NCBI GenBank assembly: GCA_013284265.1
Contig: JABTBR010000028.1
Coordinates: 1 to 64,000 of the forward strand
Source of the DNA: Oxalobacteraceae bacterium
Lineage (GTDB): Bacteria > Pseudomonadota > Gammaproteobacteria > Burkholderiales > Burkholderiaceae_D
Direction: 5' to 3'
Length of the DNA stretch: 64,000 nt
Part shown: positions 34,001 to 43,327 of the stretch, one piece after another
Layout: each line of letters starts with the position of its first letter
Position numbering within the stretch: the first letter of the stretch is position 1
The notes under the pieces: model-generated
The model's input: only the letters and a program-made list of their open reading frames with translations
Databases searched by the model: none
What the model was told of the DNA's origin: nothing
Made by a program: the position numbers and the translations under genes

Positions 34001-34074
34001 TTTATTCTTTCAAAATTTTTTGATCGAAGTTCAGTCGAAGAAATCCCTGGGGTCCGGCAGCGCTCAGTGTTTGC

Positions 34075-34572
34075 CTAGCGCTTCTCGGACAAATACCAAT
34101 CCACTTGTACCTGCGCGGCCAGCGTGCCGGCGGCGTCGAAAATGTCGACTTCCACCGGGAACGCCACCTTGCCTTGTGCTTTCAGCTCGGCCTTCAGGGC
34201 CGCCAGATCGCCCGGTACCCGGCCTTCGGCGCGGGTCGCGCCCTTGGCCACTTTCTGGTACTGGATACGCGATTCTTTGGCGACCGGGCGCAGCGTCGGA
34301 ATCAGCTCGGCGAAGCCGCCTGCCATGGCCGCGCCGGAAGCCGTTTCGGCCAGCGTGAACAAGGCACCGGCATGCTGCGTGCCCAGGTGGTTATTCAGCT
34401 TCGGGTCCTCCGGCATCGACACCTTCGAGGTGCCGTTGCCGATCTCGTCGATCTGAATCCCCAGCAGGCGCACGAAGGGCAGGGTTTCCAACATTTGCTG
34501 CTTGATACGTTCATACACCATGCTTGGCCTCACACGCAGTAATACCTTGAATACCAGGGACAGGATCGACAT
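34075..34572 (-). CDS. Hotdog-fold thioesterase-like protein (DUF4442)
   Basis: The 165-residue protein has the hotdog fold pattern: NNHLGTQHAGALFTLAETASG holds the helix and the acidic position, followed by beta strands RIQYQKVAKGATRAEGRV and AAQVQVDWYLSEK. Members of this family are acyl-CoA thioesterase-like. Placement between the thiolase and the FadN-type gene suggests it releases CoA from stalled acyl intermediates. Confidence 0.85.
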   Translation of the reverse strand: MSILSLVFKVLLRVRPSMVYERIKQQMLETLPFVRLLGIQIDEIGNGTSKVSMPEDPKLNNHLGTQHAGALFTLAETASGAAMAGGFAELIPTLRPVAKESRIQYQKVAKGATRAEGRVPGDLAALKAELKAQGKVAFPVEVDIFDAAGTLAAQVQVDWYLSEKR

Positions 34573-34580
34573 GACCTGGT

Positions 34581-36977
34581 TTAGTTGCGGACTGGCTTAC
34601 CGGTCTGCATCATGCCCATGATCCGCTCTTGCGACTTCGGATGATTGAGCAGCTCCAGGAAGGCTTTACGCTCCATGTCGAGGAACCACTGCTCGCTGAC
34701 GAAGCTGCCCTGGTCGATATCGCCACCGGAAACGATCTCGGCGATCATCTCGCCCAGCTTGAAGTCGTGCGCGGAGATGAAGCCGCCGTCACGCATGTTC
34801 ACCAGCTGGGCCTTGATGGTGCCGTAGCCGTAGCGGCCGGTCACCTGGATCGGTGCCTTCAGCGGCGGACGGTAGCCCTTGTCGAACATGGCGCGCGCTT
34901 CGACCTTGGCCACATGCAGCAGCTCGTAGGCGTTGAACACGATCACGTCGTCTTCTTTCAGGTAACCCATGGCTTGCGCTTCCAGTGCCGATTTCGACAC
35001 GTTGGCGGTAGCGGCATTGGTGAAACCGGTTTTCAGGAAGGTCAGGATGTCCGAACCCTTGGCTTCCTTGAAAGCGCGTGCAGCCGCTTCCTTCAGGCCG
35101 CCGCCGGCAGGGATCAGGCCCACGCCGACTTCAACGAGGCCGATGTAGGATTCGATCGATGCCACGCGCTTGGAAGCGTGCAGCGCCATTTCGCAGCCGC
35201 CGCCCAGGGCCAGGCCAGCAACAGCAGCGACGACCGGCACGTTCGAGTATTTCATCGCCATGAAGGTGTTCTGCAGTTCGGCGATGATCGGGTCGACCGC
35301 CTTGGCGCCGCCCTGCATGAATGCAGGCAGTGCCGATTGCAGGTCGGCGCCGGCCGAGAACGCGCCGCCGTCGGCTGCGTCGCTGCTCCAGATGACCAGA
35401 CCCTTGAAGTTCTTCTCGGCTTCGGCCAGAGCCATTTTCAGGCCCTTGATGACGCCGTCACCGATGACGTGCATCTTGGTCTTGAGCGAGATGACCAGCA
35501 CTTCGTCGCCCGAGTGCCACAGACGCACGGAGTCGTCTTCGAACACGGTGGTGCCGGCGGTCTTGCCGTCGGCAGCGCCCGCGCCCAGTACCGGTGCGCG
35601 GAATTGCTGGCGCTCGTAGACGGCCAGCGAAGAGCGTGGCACGTAGCTGTTGGACACGGCCGAGAAGGAACCTTCGGCGGTGTGTACGCCTTTTTCAGCG
35701 ACCTGGCCTTCGAAGACCCAGGCTGGCAGCGGTGCGTTGCACAGTGCCTGGCCGGCGTCGATGTCTTCCTTGACCCAGTTGGCGACCTGGGTCCAGCCCG
35801 ATGCCTGCCAGGTTTCGAAAGGACCGACGTTCCAGCCGAAGCCCCAGCGCATGGCGAAGTCGATGTCGCGCGCGTTGTCGGCCACGGTGTCCAGATGGAT
35901 GGCGATGTAGTGGAAGGCGTCACGGAAGATCGCCCACAGGAACTGGCCCTGTGGATTGGTCGATTCGCGCAGCGCTTTCATTTTCTTGACCGGATCTTTT
36001 TCTTTCAGGATGCGGGCCACGATGTCGGAAGCCTTGCCGCCGCCGGTGACGTACTCACCCGAGGCGAAGTCCAGGCGCTGGATTTCCTTGCCAACTTTTT
36101 TGTAGAAGCCGCCGCCCGATTTCTGGCCCAGCGCGCCTTTTTCGACCAGCTTGGCCAAGACCGCTGGGGTCTTGTAGATGGCGAAGAAAGGATCTTCCGG
36201 CAGGTTGTCCTGCATGGTCTTGATCACATGGCCCATGGTGTCCAGGCCGACCACGTCCGCGGTGCGGAAGGTGCCCGACTTGGCGCGGCCCAGCTTGGCG
36301 CCGGTCAGATCGTCGACCACGTCGCAGGACAGGCCGAATTTTTCCGCTTCATGGATGGTGGCCAGCATGCCGAACACGCCGACGCGGTTGGCGATGAAGT
36401 TAGGCGTATCCTTGGCGCGAACCACGCCCTTGCCCAGCGTGGTGGTCAGGAAGCCTTCCAGCTGGTCGGCGATTTCCGGCTTGGTCGACACGGTCGGGAT
36501 GATTTCCACCAGGTGCATATAGCGCGGTGGGTTGAAGAAGTGAACGCCGCAGAAGCGTGCTTTCAGTTCCTCGTCGAAACCTTCCGACAGCTTGGTGATC
36601 GACAGGCCCGAGGTGTTCGAGGCGAAGATCGCGTTAGGAGCGATGTGCGGGGCGACCTTCTTGTACAGGTCGTGCTTCCAGTCCATGCGCTCGGCGATCG
36701 CTTCGATGATCAGATCGCAGCCGGCCAGCAGCTCCAGATTGTCTTCGTAGTTGGCCACTTCGATCAGGGCCGCGTGTTCCTTGTTACCCAGCGGTGCAGG
36801 GCTGAGTTTTTTCAGGTTCTCGATGGCGCGCAGAACGATGCCGTTCTTCGGACCTTCCTTGGCAGGCAGGTCGAACAGCACTACCGGTACCTTGGCGTTG
36901 ATGCAGTGAGCTGCGATCTGCGCACCCATCACGCCGGCGCCCAGAACGGCTACTTTTTTAACGATGAAATTGGTCAT
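34581..36977 (-). CDS. 3-hydroxyacyl-CoA dehydrogenase / enoyl-CoA hydratase (FadN-like)
   Basis: This 798-residue bifunctional enzyme starts with the NAD-binding dehydrogenase domain (VAVLGAGVMGAQIAAHC; later GVHFFNPPRYMHLVEI). Its hydratase/isomerase domain lies at roughly residues 490-700 (LVIWSSDAADGGAFSAGADL; VAAVAGLALGGGCEMALH). The order is the reverse of E. coli FadB and matches the FadN kind. It performs hydration and NAD-dependent oxidation in beta-oxidation. It ends nine bases before the hotdog gene. Confidence 0.95.
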   Translation of the reverse strand: MTNFIVKKVAVLGAGVMGAQIAAHCINAKVPVVLFDLPAKEGPKNGIVLRAIENLKKLSPAPLGNKEHAALIEVANYEDNLELLAGCDLIIEAIAERMDWKHDLYKKVAPHIAPNAIFASNTSGLSITKLSEGFDEELKARFCGVHFFNPPRYMHLVEIIPTVSTKPEIADQLEGFLTTTLGKGVVRAKDTPNFIANRVGVFGMLATIHEAEKFGLSCDVVDDLTGAKLGRAKSGTFRTADVVGLDTMGHVIKTMQDNLPEDPFFAIYKTPAVLAKLVEKGALGQKSGGGFYKKVGKEIQRLDFASGEYVTGGGKASDIVARILKEKDPVKKMKALRESTNPQGQFLWAIFRDAFHYIAIHLDTVADNARDIDFAMRWGFGWNVGPFETWQASGWTQVANWVKEDIDAGQALCNAPLPAWVFEGQVAEKGVHTAEGSFSAVSNSYVPRSSLAVYERQQFRAPVLGAGAADGKTAGTTVFEDDSVRLWHSGDEVLVISLKTKMHVIGDGVIKGLKMALAEAEKNFKGLVIWSSDAADGGAFSAGADLQSALPAFMQGGAKAVDPIIAELQNTFMAMKYSNVPVVAAVAGLALGGGCEMALHASKRVASIESYIGLVEVGVGLIPAGGGLKEAAARAFKEAKGSDILTFLKTGFTNAATANVSKSALEAQAMGYLKEDDVIVFNAYELLHVAKVEARAMFDKGYRPPLKAPIQVTGRYGYGTIKAQLVNMRDGGFISAHDFKLGEMIAEIVSGGDIDQGSFVSEQWFLDMERKAFLELLNHPKSQERIMGMMQTGKPVRN

Positions 36978-36996
36978 GTCGTTTCCTCTATCTTTG

Positions 36997-38787
36997 TTAG
37001 AACAGGTCGGCGTCGAGAGCCATCAGATTGGCGGCGCCCGAACGTGCCTGGCGAATCAAGGTGGCGGTTTCAGGCTGCAGACGGGCGATGTAGAAACGCG
37101 CGGTCGCCAGCTTGGCTTTGTAGAAGGTGTCGCCGCTGTCTTCTTTGGCCAGCGCGATTTTCGCCATCTGGGCGAACAGGTAGCCGTACACCATGTGGCC
37201 GACGACGCGCAGGTAAGGTACGCAAGCGGCGCCCACTTCGTCCGGGTTCTGGAAGGCCTTCATGCCGATTTCCATGGTCAGCTTGGTGACTTTGTCGCCC
37301 AGGTCGCCCAGCGGGGTGATGAATTCGCTCATCGCTTCATCGGTGCCGTTTTCTTCGACGAAGGCTTTGACCTTCTCGCCGAATTTACGCAGCTTGGCGC
37401 CGTTGTCGCCCAGGATCTTGCGACCCAGCAGATCGAGCGACTGGATGGTGTTGGTGCCTTCGTAGATCATGTTGATGCGCGCATCGCGCACATACTGCTC
37501 CATGCCCCATTCGGAGATGTAGCCGTGGCCGCCGAACACTTGCATCGCTTCCGACGTGGCGATCCAGGCGTTGTCGGTGATGAAGGACTTGATGATAGGG
37601 GTCAGCAGCGCGACTTCGTCGGCGGCGTCCTTGCGCACATCTTCGTCAGGGTGGTGCAGTTCGCGGTCGATCTGCAGCGCCACGTAGGACGAGAAGGCGC
37701 GCGCGCCTTCGGCGTAGGCTTTGCCGGTCAACAACATGCGGCGCACGTCCGGGTGCACGATGATCGGGTCGGCTTGTTTTTCAGGCGCTTTGATGCCCGA
37801 CAGGCTGCGCATCTGGATGCGGTCTTTTGCATACACCAGCGCGTTCTGGTAAGCCACTTCGGTCAGGCCCAGCGACTGCATGCCCACGCCCAGACGGGCC
37901 GCGTTCATGAACACGAACATGGCGTTCAGGCCCTTGTTCGGCTGGCCGATGATCCAGCCACGGGCGCCGTCCAGATTCATCTGGCAGGTCGAGTTACCGT
38001 GGATGCCCATTTTTTCTTCGATCGCGCCGCAGGTGATCGGGTTGCGCTCGCCCACGCCGCCGTCGGCGGTTGGCAGGTACTTCGGTACCAGGAACAGCGA
38101 GATGCCTTTCGAGCCTTCCGGAGCGTCCGGCACGCGGGCCAGCACCAGGTGCAGGATGTTCTCGGCCATATCGTGTTCGCCGGCCGAGATGAAGATCTTG
38201 TTGCCGGTGATCAGCCAGGAGCCGTCGGTCTGTGGCAGCGCTTTCGAGCGCAGCATGCCCAGGTCGGTGCCGCAATGCGGTTCGGTCAGGCACATGGTGC
38301 CGGTCCACTCGCCCGAGACCAGCTTGGGCAGGTAGACTTTCTTCTGTTCGTCGGTGCCGTGTTCCAGCAGGCACTCGTAGGCGCCGTGCGACAGGCCCGG
38401 GTACATCGACCAGGCCTGGTTCGACGAGTTCAGCATCTCGTAGAAGGAGTTGTTCAGGACGATAGGCAAGCCCTGGCCGCCGTATTCCGGATCGCAGGCC
38501 AATGCCGCCCAGCCGCCTTCAACGTACTTCTTGTACGCTTCCTTGAAGCCTTTAGGGGTCGTCACGGTATGGGTCGCGGCGTCGTGCTTGCAGCCTTCGC
38601 GGTCGCCCGAGTGGTTCAGCGGGAACAGCACTTCGGAAGTGAACTTGGCGCCCTCTTCCAGTACCTGATTGATGATGTCGGCGTCGACATCAGCGTAATC
38701 GGGCATCTGTGCCAGCTCTTCACCTACTTTCAAGAACTCGTGCAGCACGAATTGCATATCCCGGATTGGCGCGACGTATTGACCCAT
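36997..38787 (-). CDS. Acyl-CoA dehydrogenase (long form with C-terminal domain)
   Basis: The 596-residue flavoprotein carries CLTEPHCGTDLGMLRSKA, ITGNKIFISAGEHDMAENIL, GIHGNSTCQMNLDGA and the signature MIYEGTNTIQSLDLLGRKIL. A C-terminal extension of ~130 residues is typical of the long beta-oxidation dehydrogenases. It introduces the 2,3-double bond into acyl-CoA, passing electrons to ETF. It is the first enzyme gene of the operon, directly downstream of the TetR regulator. Confidence 0.94.
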   Translation of the reverse strand: MGQYVAPIRDMQFVLHEFLKVGEELAQMPDYADVDADIINQVLEEGAKFTSEVLFPLNHSGDREGCKHDAATHTVTTPKGFKEAYKKYVEGGWAALACDPEYGGQGLPIVLNNSFYEMLNSSNQAWSMYPGLSHGAYECLLEHGTDEQKKVYLPKLVSGEWTGTMCLTEPHCGTDLGMLRSKALPQTDGSWLITGNKIFISAGEHDMAENILHLVLARVPDAPEGSKGISLFLVPKYLPTADGGVGERNPITCGAIEEKMGIHGNSTCQMNLDGARGWIIGQPNKGLNAMFVFMNAARLGVGMQSLGLTEVAYQNALVYAKDRIQMRSLSGIKAPEKQADPIIVHPDVRRMLLTGKAYAEGARAFSSYVALQIDRELHHPDEDVRKDAADEVALLTPIIKSFITDNAWIATSEAMQVFGGHGYISEWGMEQYVRDARINMIYEGTNTIQSLDLLGRKILGDNGAKLRKFGEKVKAFVEENGTDEAMSEFITPLGDLGDKVTKLTMEIGMKAFQNPDEVGAACVPYLRVVGHMVYGYLFAQMAKIALAKEDSGDTFYKAKLATARFYIARLQPETATLIRQARSGAANLMALDADLF

Positions 38788-38840
38788 GATTTTCTCCTGA
38801 CGGCTAAATTGCTATAAATTTGGCGATGGTTTGGCGATAA

Positions 38841-38858
38841 GTTGCGGCGAGCCGCAAC
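38841..38858. other. Hairpin between tetR and the beta-oxidation operon
   Basis: GTTGCGG-cgag-CCGCAAC is a perfect 7-base stem just after the regulator stop codon and ~55 bases before the acyl-CoA dehydrogenase start. It lacks a T run; it could be a Rho-type terminator or an operator for the TetR protein. Confidence 0.4.
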
Positions 38859-38868
38859 GCGATGTAGG

Positions 38869-39486
38869 CTACTGTGCGGCCGCCTTGCTGCGCGGCTGCG
38901 GATTCTGGTAATTCATGATCAGTCGGTTGAAGCCGATGCTGGCCCGGTCGACACTGCCCGGCATGCGCAGGAAGCGCGCATCGTGGTGCAGGGCCAGGAT
39001 CAGGCCGTACATCTCATAGACCATCTGCTGGGCGTCGGTGTCGGCTTTCAGGTCGCCGCTCTCGATGGCCTGCTGCACGCAACGCAACAGGGCACCCTGC
39101 CAGGCTTGCACCATGGCGACCAGCGATTCGCGGATCGGTCCCGGGCGATCGTCATATTCGACGGCGCCGCTAATGTAGATGCAACCGGACGCGATCTCGA
39201 CACTGACACGCTTGACCCAGCGGGCGAACATCGACTTCAGACGTTCGATGCCACGGGGTTCCTTGACACTGGGGAAGAACACTTCCTGCTCGAAACGGTG
39301 ATGGTAGAGCTTGAGCACTTCCATCTGCAGGTCTTCGCGCGAACCGAAGTGTGCGAACACACCCGATTTGCTCATGTTCATTCTGTCCGCGAGCAAGCCG
39401 ATGGTCAGGCCTTCCAGCCCGTCCCGGCTCGACAAGTCCAGCGCCACGTCGAGGATGGCTGCGCGGGTCAATTCGCCCTTGCGCAT
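38869..39486 (-). CDS. TetR family regulator of the beta-oxidation operon
   Basis: This ~205-residue regulator has the TetR HTH near its N-terminus (LTRAAILDVALDLSSRDG then IGLLADRMNMSKSGVFAHF) and a helical ligand domain. The start is placed at MRKGELTR; 11 more codons upstream are open. By its position directly ahead of the acyl-CoA dehydrogenase, it most likely represses the operon and responds to acyl-CoA. Binding sites are not obvious. Confidence 0.92.
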   Translation of the reverse strand: MRKGELTRAAILDVALDLSSRDGLEGLTIGLLADRMNMSKSGVFAHFGSREDLQMEVLKLYHHRFEQEVFFPSVKEPRGIERLKSMFARWVKRVSVEIASGCIYISGAVEYDDRPGPIRESLVAMVQAWQGALLRCVQQAIESGDLKADTDAQQMVYEMYGLILALHHDARFLRMPGSVDRASIGFNRLIMNYQNPQPRSKAAAQ

Positions 39487-39717
39487 AAATTTGACTGAAG
39501 TATTAATAATTGCACTCAAAGGTTAAAAGTCATCGGGAAAAAAGATTGGGATAAAGCATTCTCCCCCAGCTGACAGCTTCGTGTGAAAAGAATTGCGAAC
39601 GCTCGTACTATTATCCACCGGGTGATAAAAGTCAAACGGTTCACCCCTTGTTAGAAGGGAGGTTCTATATTTACGGCGGGTGCGCGGCCCGGCATTGCAC
39701 CGGGGCGGGCGGCAGGA

Positions 39718-40134
39718 TCAGTCCTGCCCGCTGACTTTGTCCATCTGACGCCGGTCGTGCTTGGTAGGACGGCCTTTCAGCCCCGCGCCGGGTTCGCGGA
39801 ACAGCTTGCGCCGCTCCGCCTCGGCGGCGCGGGCCGCCACGCTGTCCGGCGTTTCCTGATACAGCGTGCGGGCAATCGTGGCGGCGGCGCGCACGTCGGA
39901 CAATCCCAGGACCTGAACTTGCCATGTGTCTGAACCGTTGTCAATTTGCAGCATTTCACCGAGGCGCAACAGGCGCGCCGGCTTGACCTTGTCTTGCCCT
40001 ACCCGCACCCGGCCGCTGTCGACGGCGTCGGACGCCAGCGAACGCGTCTTGAAGAAACGCGCGGCCCACAGCCACTTGTCGACGCGCACCGGTTTCGCAT
40101 CGGATTTCATCGCGGGTTTCACTGCATTACTCAA
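39718..40134 (-). CDS. hslR: S4-domain RNA-binding heat-shock protein Hsp15
   Basis: The 138-residue protein has the S4 RNA-binding fold (RVDKWLWAARFFKTRSLASD then VRVGQDKVKPARLLRLGE) and a basic tail, as in Hsp15, which rescues nascent-chain-blocked 50S subunits. The start appears to be TTG at 40134, overlapping the TGA of the preceding gene (TTGA) with GGGAA upstream. An ATG at 40110 would give a shorter protein. Translational coupling through a non-ATG start is notable. Confidence 0.85.
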   Translation of the reverse strand: MSNAVKPAMKSDAKPVRVDKWLWAARFFKTRSLASDAVDSGRVRVGQDKVKPARLLRLGEMLQIDNGSDTWQVQVLGLSDVRAAATIARTLYQETPDSVAARAAEAERRKLFREPGAGLKGRPTKHDRRQMDKVSGQD

Positions 40135-41294
40135 GCGTATTTCCCTACAGCAATCAAGCGCATCACTAATTTATAAAAAACAAAGGCAATTTCATACCCG
40201 ATGCGGCGCACATGGCCGACATGGGCAAAATCGTCCTGATGGATCACCACGCCGTCGGCGATGGCCAGCTCGATGTGCTGGCGCAGGCTGCGGGCGAACT
40301 CGGCATCCTTGATGACCACATTCGCTTCCTGGTTCAGGAACAGGCTCAAGCCATCCACATTGCTCGATCCCACGGTGGCCCAGTGGTCATCGATGACGGC
40401 CACCTTGGCGTGCAATTGTGTCTTGTGATATTCCACCACTTTGACCCCGGCGGCAAGTAGCTTGGGATAAAAAGAGTGCGCCACGGCATCCTGCAACCAC
40501 ATTTCACCCACACCGATCAAGAGCACCACCTCGACCCCGCGCTCGGCGGCGGAAGCCAGCGCGCGGCGGAACTTGCGGCCTGGCGCGAAATACGGATTGG
40601 CCAGCAGCACGCTCTTCTTGGCCCGCCCCAGCGCCTGCAGATAGGCGCGCTGGATGGTCACGCGGTTGCGCAGATTGTCGCGCACCACGAAGCCGGCCTG
40701 CATCATGCTCTGCACCGCCACCTTGTTGACCTTGCGGATATCCCGATACAGGCCGATGCGCTTGAAGATGCCCATCCGCCCCAGCCGCGCCCACTGGGTC
40801 TCGGCTTCCTTCTGGATGGCCTCGACCAGCGGGCCGCGCACGGCCACGGCGAAGTCCCAGCGCGGCGCCGACAGGGCAATATTGTGGTTGTAGTCACAGA
40901 ACATATCGTCGTTGATATTGATCCCGCCGACGAAGGCCAGTTCGTGGTCGACCACGCAGATCTTGCGGTGGGTGCGGGTGACGCCGCGCTTGAACCAGGG
41001 ATTGAAGATGCGGTGCGCCACCCCGGCCGCCAGCAGCTGGGTATGCATGCGCTGCACATTGGCATTGCCGGTACCGAACCAGTCGGTGATCATGCGCACC
41101 ATCACGCCGCGCCCGGCCGCGCGCATCAGCGCGCCCTGCACGGCCTGGCCGGTGGCGTCGTTGGCGAAGATATAGGTCTCGAAATAGACTTCCCAGCGGG
41201 CCGCATCGATGGCCTCGATGAGGGCGGGGAAATAGTCGGTGCCGCAGTGCAGCAGCCGCACTTCATTGGCGGCGATGAAGTTGACTGAACGCAT
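40131..41294 (-). CDS. clsB: Cardiolipin synthase-like phospholipase D family protein
   Basis: The 387-residue enzyme has two HKD motifs: THRKICVVDHELAFVGGINI and LHAKVAVIDDHWATVGSSNV. This is the ClsB layout without N-terminal membrane helices. It transfers phosphatidyl groups to form cardiolipin at the inner membrane. It begins three bases after the upstream nuclease-like gene and overlaps hslR. Confidence 0.9.
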   Translation of the reverse strand: MRSVNFIAANEVRLLHCGTDYFPALIEAIDAARWEVYFETYIFANDATGQAVQGALMRAAGRGVMVRMITDWFGTGNANVQRMHTQLLAAGVAHRIFNPWFKRGVTRTHRKICVVDHELAFVGGININDDMFCDYNHNIALSAPRWDFAVAVRGPLVEAIQKEAETQWARLGRMGIFKRIGLYRDIRKVNKVAVQSMMQAGFVVRDNLRNRVTIQRAYLQALGRAKKSVLLANPYFAPGRKFRRALASAAERGVEVVLLIGVGEMWLQDAVAHSFYPKLLAAGVKVVEYHKTQLHAKVAVIDDHWATVGSSNVDGLSLFLNQEANVVIKDAEFARSLRQHIELAIADGVVIHQDDFAHVGHVRRIGYEIAFVFYKLVMRLIAVGKYA

Positions 41295-41297
41295 AGG

Positions 41298-42116
41298 CTA
41301 GGCCAGATTCAAGGTGGCGACGATGGGCGCATGGTCCGACAGCTTGGCCCAGATCGCGCCGTGCATCACCTGCGCCGTCTCGATCTTGAAGCCGCGCACA
41401 TAGATGCGGTCGAGCCGGAAGAAAGGCAGGCCGGCCGGGAAGGTGCGCGCCGGTACCGGACGGCGCGCGGCCTTGCGCTGGGCCAGGCCGCGCACCATCT
41501 CGGCCAGCGTAGAGGCCGGCGAAGCGTGTTCGAACACTTCGACCACCCCCAGGGTGTCGCGCAGCTTGTCGCTGAGGGTATCGCGCCAGTCGTTGAAGTC
41601 GCCGGCGATGATGACCGGCTCGCCGTTCGGCGCCGACGCCAGCACCGCCTCGATCAGGGCCGCCGCCTGGCGGGTGCGCCCGCCTTCGAACAGGCCCAGA
41701 TGCACGACGAAGCAGTGTACCGGCGCGCTTGGCGTATCGATCACGCAATGCAGGATGCCGCGCTGTTCGTAGGCATGGTCGGACACGTTATGGTTGTGGC
41801 TGGTGGCGATGGGAAAGGCGCTCAGCAGCGCATTGCCGTGGTGGCCATGGTCGTACACCGCATTCATGCCATAGGCCGAATGGTGCGACTCGCCGGCGAA
41901 GAATTCATGCTGGGCCGTCTGCGGCCAATGGCGGTGGCCGTGATGGTCCTCGCCATACTGGGCCGCGTTGCGGTCGTGACGCCCCTGAACCTCCTGCAGG
42001 AAGACCACATCGGCCTCGAACAGGCCGATGGCCTGCTTCAGGGCGTGCACGCGCGGCTGGCTGCGGATGGCGGAGACGCCCTTGTGAATGTTGTAGGTGG
42101 CGACGCGAATTTTCAT
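41298..42116 (-). CDS. Endonuclease/exonuclease/phosphatase family protein
   Basis: The 272-residue protein contains VATYNIHKG, VVFLQEVQG with the catalytic glutamate, IIAGDFNDW and the C-terminal LSDHAPIVATL, the DNase I-like core. In many proteobacteria this gene precedes clsB, as here, and the pair is presumed to act in lipid metabolism. ATG at 42116 is used; an upstream ATG at 42137 is possible. Confidence 0.9.
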   Translation of the reverse strand: MKIRVATYNIHKGVSAIRSQPRVHALKQAIGLFEADVVFLQEVQGRHDRNAAQYGEDHHGHRHWPQTAQHEFFAGESHHSAYGMNAVYDHGHHGNALLSAFPIATSHNHNVSDHAYEQRGILHCVIDTPSAPVHCFVVHLGLFEGGRTRQAAALIEAVLASAPNGEPVIIAGDFNDWRDTLSDKLRDTLGVVEVFEHASPASTLAEMVRGLAQRKAARRPVPARTFPAGLPFFRLDRIYVRGFKIETAQVMHGAIWAKLSDHAPIVATLNLA

Positions 42117-42293
42117 GCGTTTGATTGTAACCCTGAGTACGCATTCGCTGCGTAGAACTAAGGTGCGTGCGCGCACATTGCCGCAATGTCCAGGACAATT
42201 GCAAGGGGAAAACGGCGCTGGCCTGCAAAGCGGCCTATAATCGAACGCAACATTTCTTGCTTCGACGCCCATCCATATGATTTTTTCATCCAT

Positions 42294-43112
42294 ATGATTC
42301 TGTCGCAGAAAATTGCCGCCCCGATGGCGGCGGCGCTGCCGGCCGTGCTCACGGCCCTGCTGCTGTCCCTGCCCGCCCATGCCGCTTGCGACAAACTGGT
42401 GCTGTCGGCCGATCCGGAATACGCGCCGCTGCACTGGTATGACGGCAAGCAATTGCGCGGCGCCAGCATCGACCTGGCCACGCGCGTGCTTGGCGATCTG
42501 AAAATTCCCTATGAAGTGCGCTATACCGGCCCGTGGAAACGGGTGCTGGCCGTGGCGGCCGCCGGCGACATCGATATGGTGGTGACCTTGAAGATCACGC
42601 CCGAGCGCGAGCGCTTCCTGGCCTTCGTCCAGCCGGCCGCCTTTCCCAATCCGGTGGCGGTGTATGTGGAGCGCGAACGGGCCTTCATCTTCCGCAACCG
42701 CGACGACCTGAAGCAGCGCCGCGGCGGCATCGCCCTGGGCAATAAATTCGGCCTCGATTTCGAACGCTATGCCGAGGCCAACCTGAAGCTCGACGAGGCC
42801 GGCACCATCGAGACCAATTTCCGCAAGCTGGCGAGCGGCCGCATCGACTACTACATCGTCGGCCTGTACCCCGGCGAGACCTGGCTGGCCAAGCACGGGC
42901 AGAGCGCTCACTTCATCGCCATGCGGCCCTTCCTGGCGGCCGACCAGAACTACATCGCCTTCGTGCGCGGCAGCGCCTGCATGCGGCACTTCGCCGCCTT
43001 CGAGGCGCGTTTGAAGGAGCTGGTCAAGGGCGGCGGCAATCTGGCGATCCTGAATGCCAGCCTGCAACAGTTGGGCATTCCGCTGGATGCCAGTACGCTG
43101 GTGCGCAAATAA
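42294..43112 (+). CDS. Periplasmic solute-binding protein, family 3
   Basis: A 272-residue exported protein: signal peptide 1-30 ending LPAHA, then CDKLVLSADPEYAPLHWYDG and SIDLATRVLGDLKIPYEV. GDIDMVVTLKITPERERFL forms the C-lobe entry. No transport partners are adjacent. The start region is odd: CATCCATATGATT occurs twice in a row (42270-42299), giving two overlapping ATG choices in different frames and no clear ribosome binding site. The ATG at 42294 yields the signal peptide. Confidence 0.85.
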   Translation: MILSQKIAAPMAAALPAVLTALLLSLPAHAACDKLVLSADPEYAPLHWYDGKQLRGASIDLATRVLGDLKIPYEVRYTGPWKRVLAVAAAGDIDMVVTLKITPERERFLAFVQPAAFPNPVAVYVERERAFIFRNRDDLKQRRGGIALGNKFGLDFERYAEANLKLDEAGTIETNFRKLASGRIDYYIVGLYPGETWLAKHGQSAHFIAMRPFLAADQNYIAFVRGSACMRHFAAFEARLKELVKGGGNLAILNASLQQLGIPLDASTLVRK

Positions 43113-43148
43113 TTGGGGGGGCGCGGATGGCCAGGAGTTTGCTGCTTT

Positions 43149-43247
43149 AAACCCACCGCAAGGAGCCGGGGACGCCTTTAAAACCCACAGCAAAGAGCCG
43201 GGGTCTGACCCGCCGGGTCAGACCCCAGGGTTACGCCGTGGGTTTCC
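43149..43247. repeat. Palindromic intergenic repeat, copy 5 (partial plus full)
   Basis: A partial arm at 43149-43170 precedes a full element from 43180. The outer arm is AAACCCACAGC, the inner arms are GGGGTCTGACCC and GGGTCAGACCCC, and the right arm is GGGTTACGCCGTGGGTTT. It runs without a break into a tandem array. Confidence 0.8.
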
Positions 43248-43327
43248 AGGGTTACGCCGTGGGATTACGGGTTACGCCGTGGGATTACGGGATACGCCGC
43301 AGGTTTACAGGGTTACGCCGCGGGTTG
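43227..43327. repeat. Five-unit tandem array of the repeat's right arm
   Basis: Units start at about 43227, 43248, 43269, 43289 and 43309, each 20-21 bases of the form AGGGTTACGCCGTGGGATTA with minor changes. The last unit lies inside the 3' end of nudB and provides its TAA stop (43313-43315) and the last residues QPAA. Confidence 0.85.

Noticed and set aside
43227..43327. Tandem repeats resembling a CRISPR array
   Set aside because: Units of 20-21 bases are head-to-tail without spacers and derive from the dispersed palindromic repeat; no cas genes.
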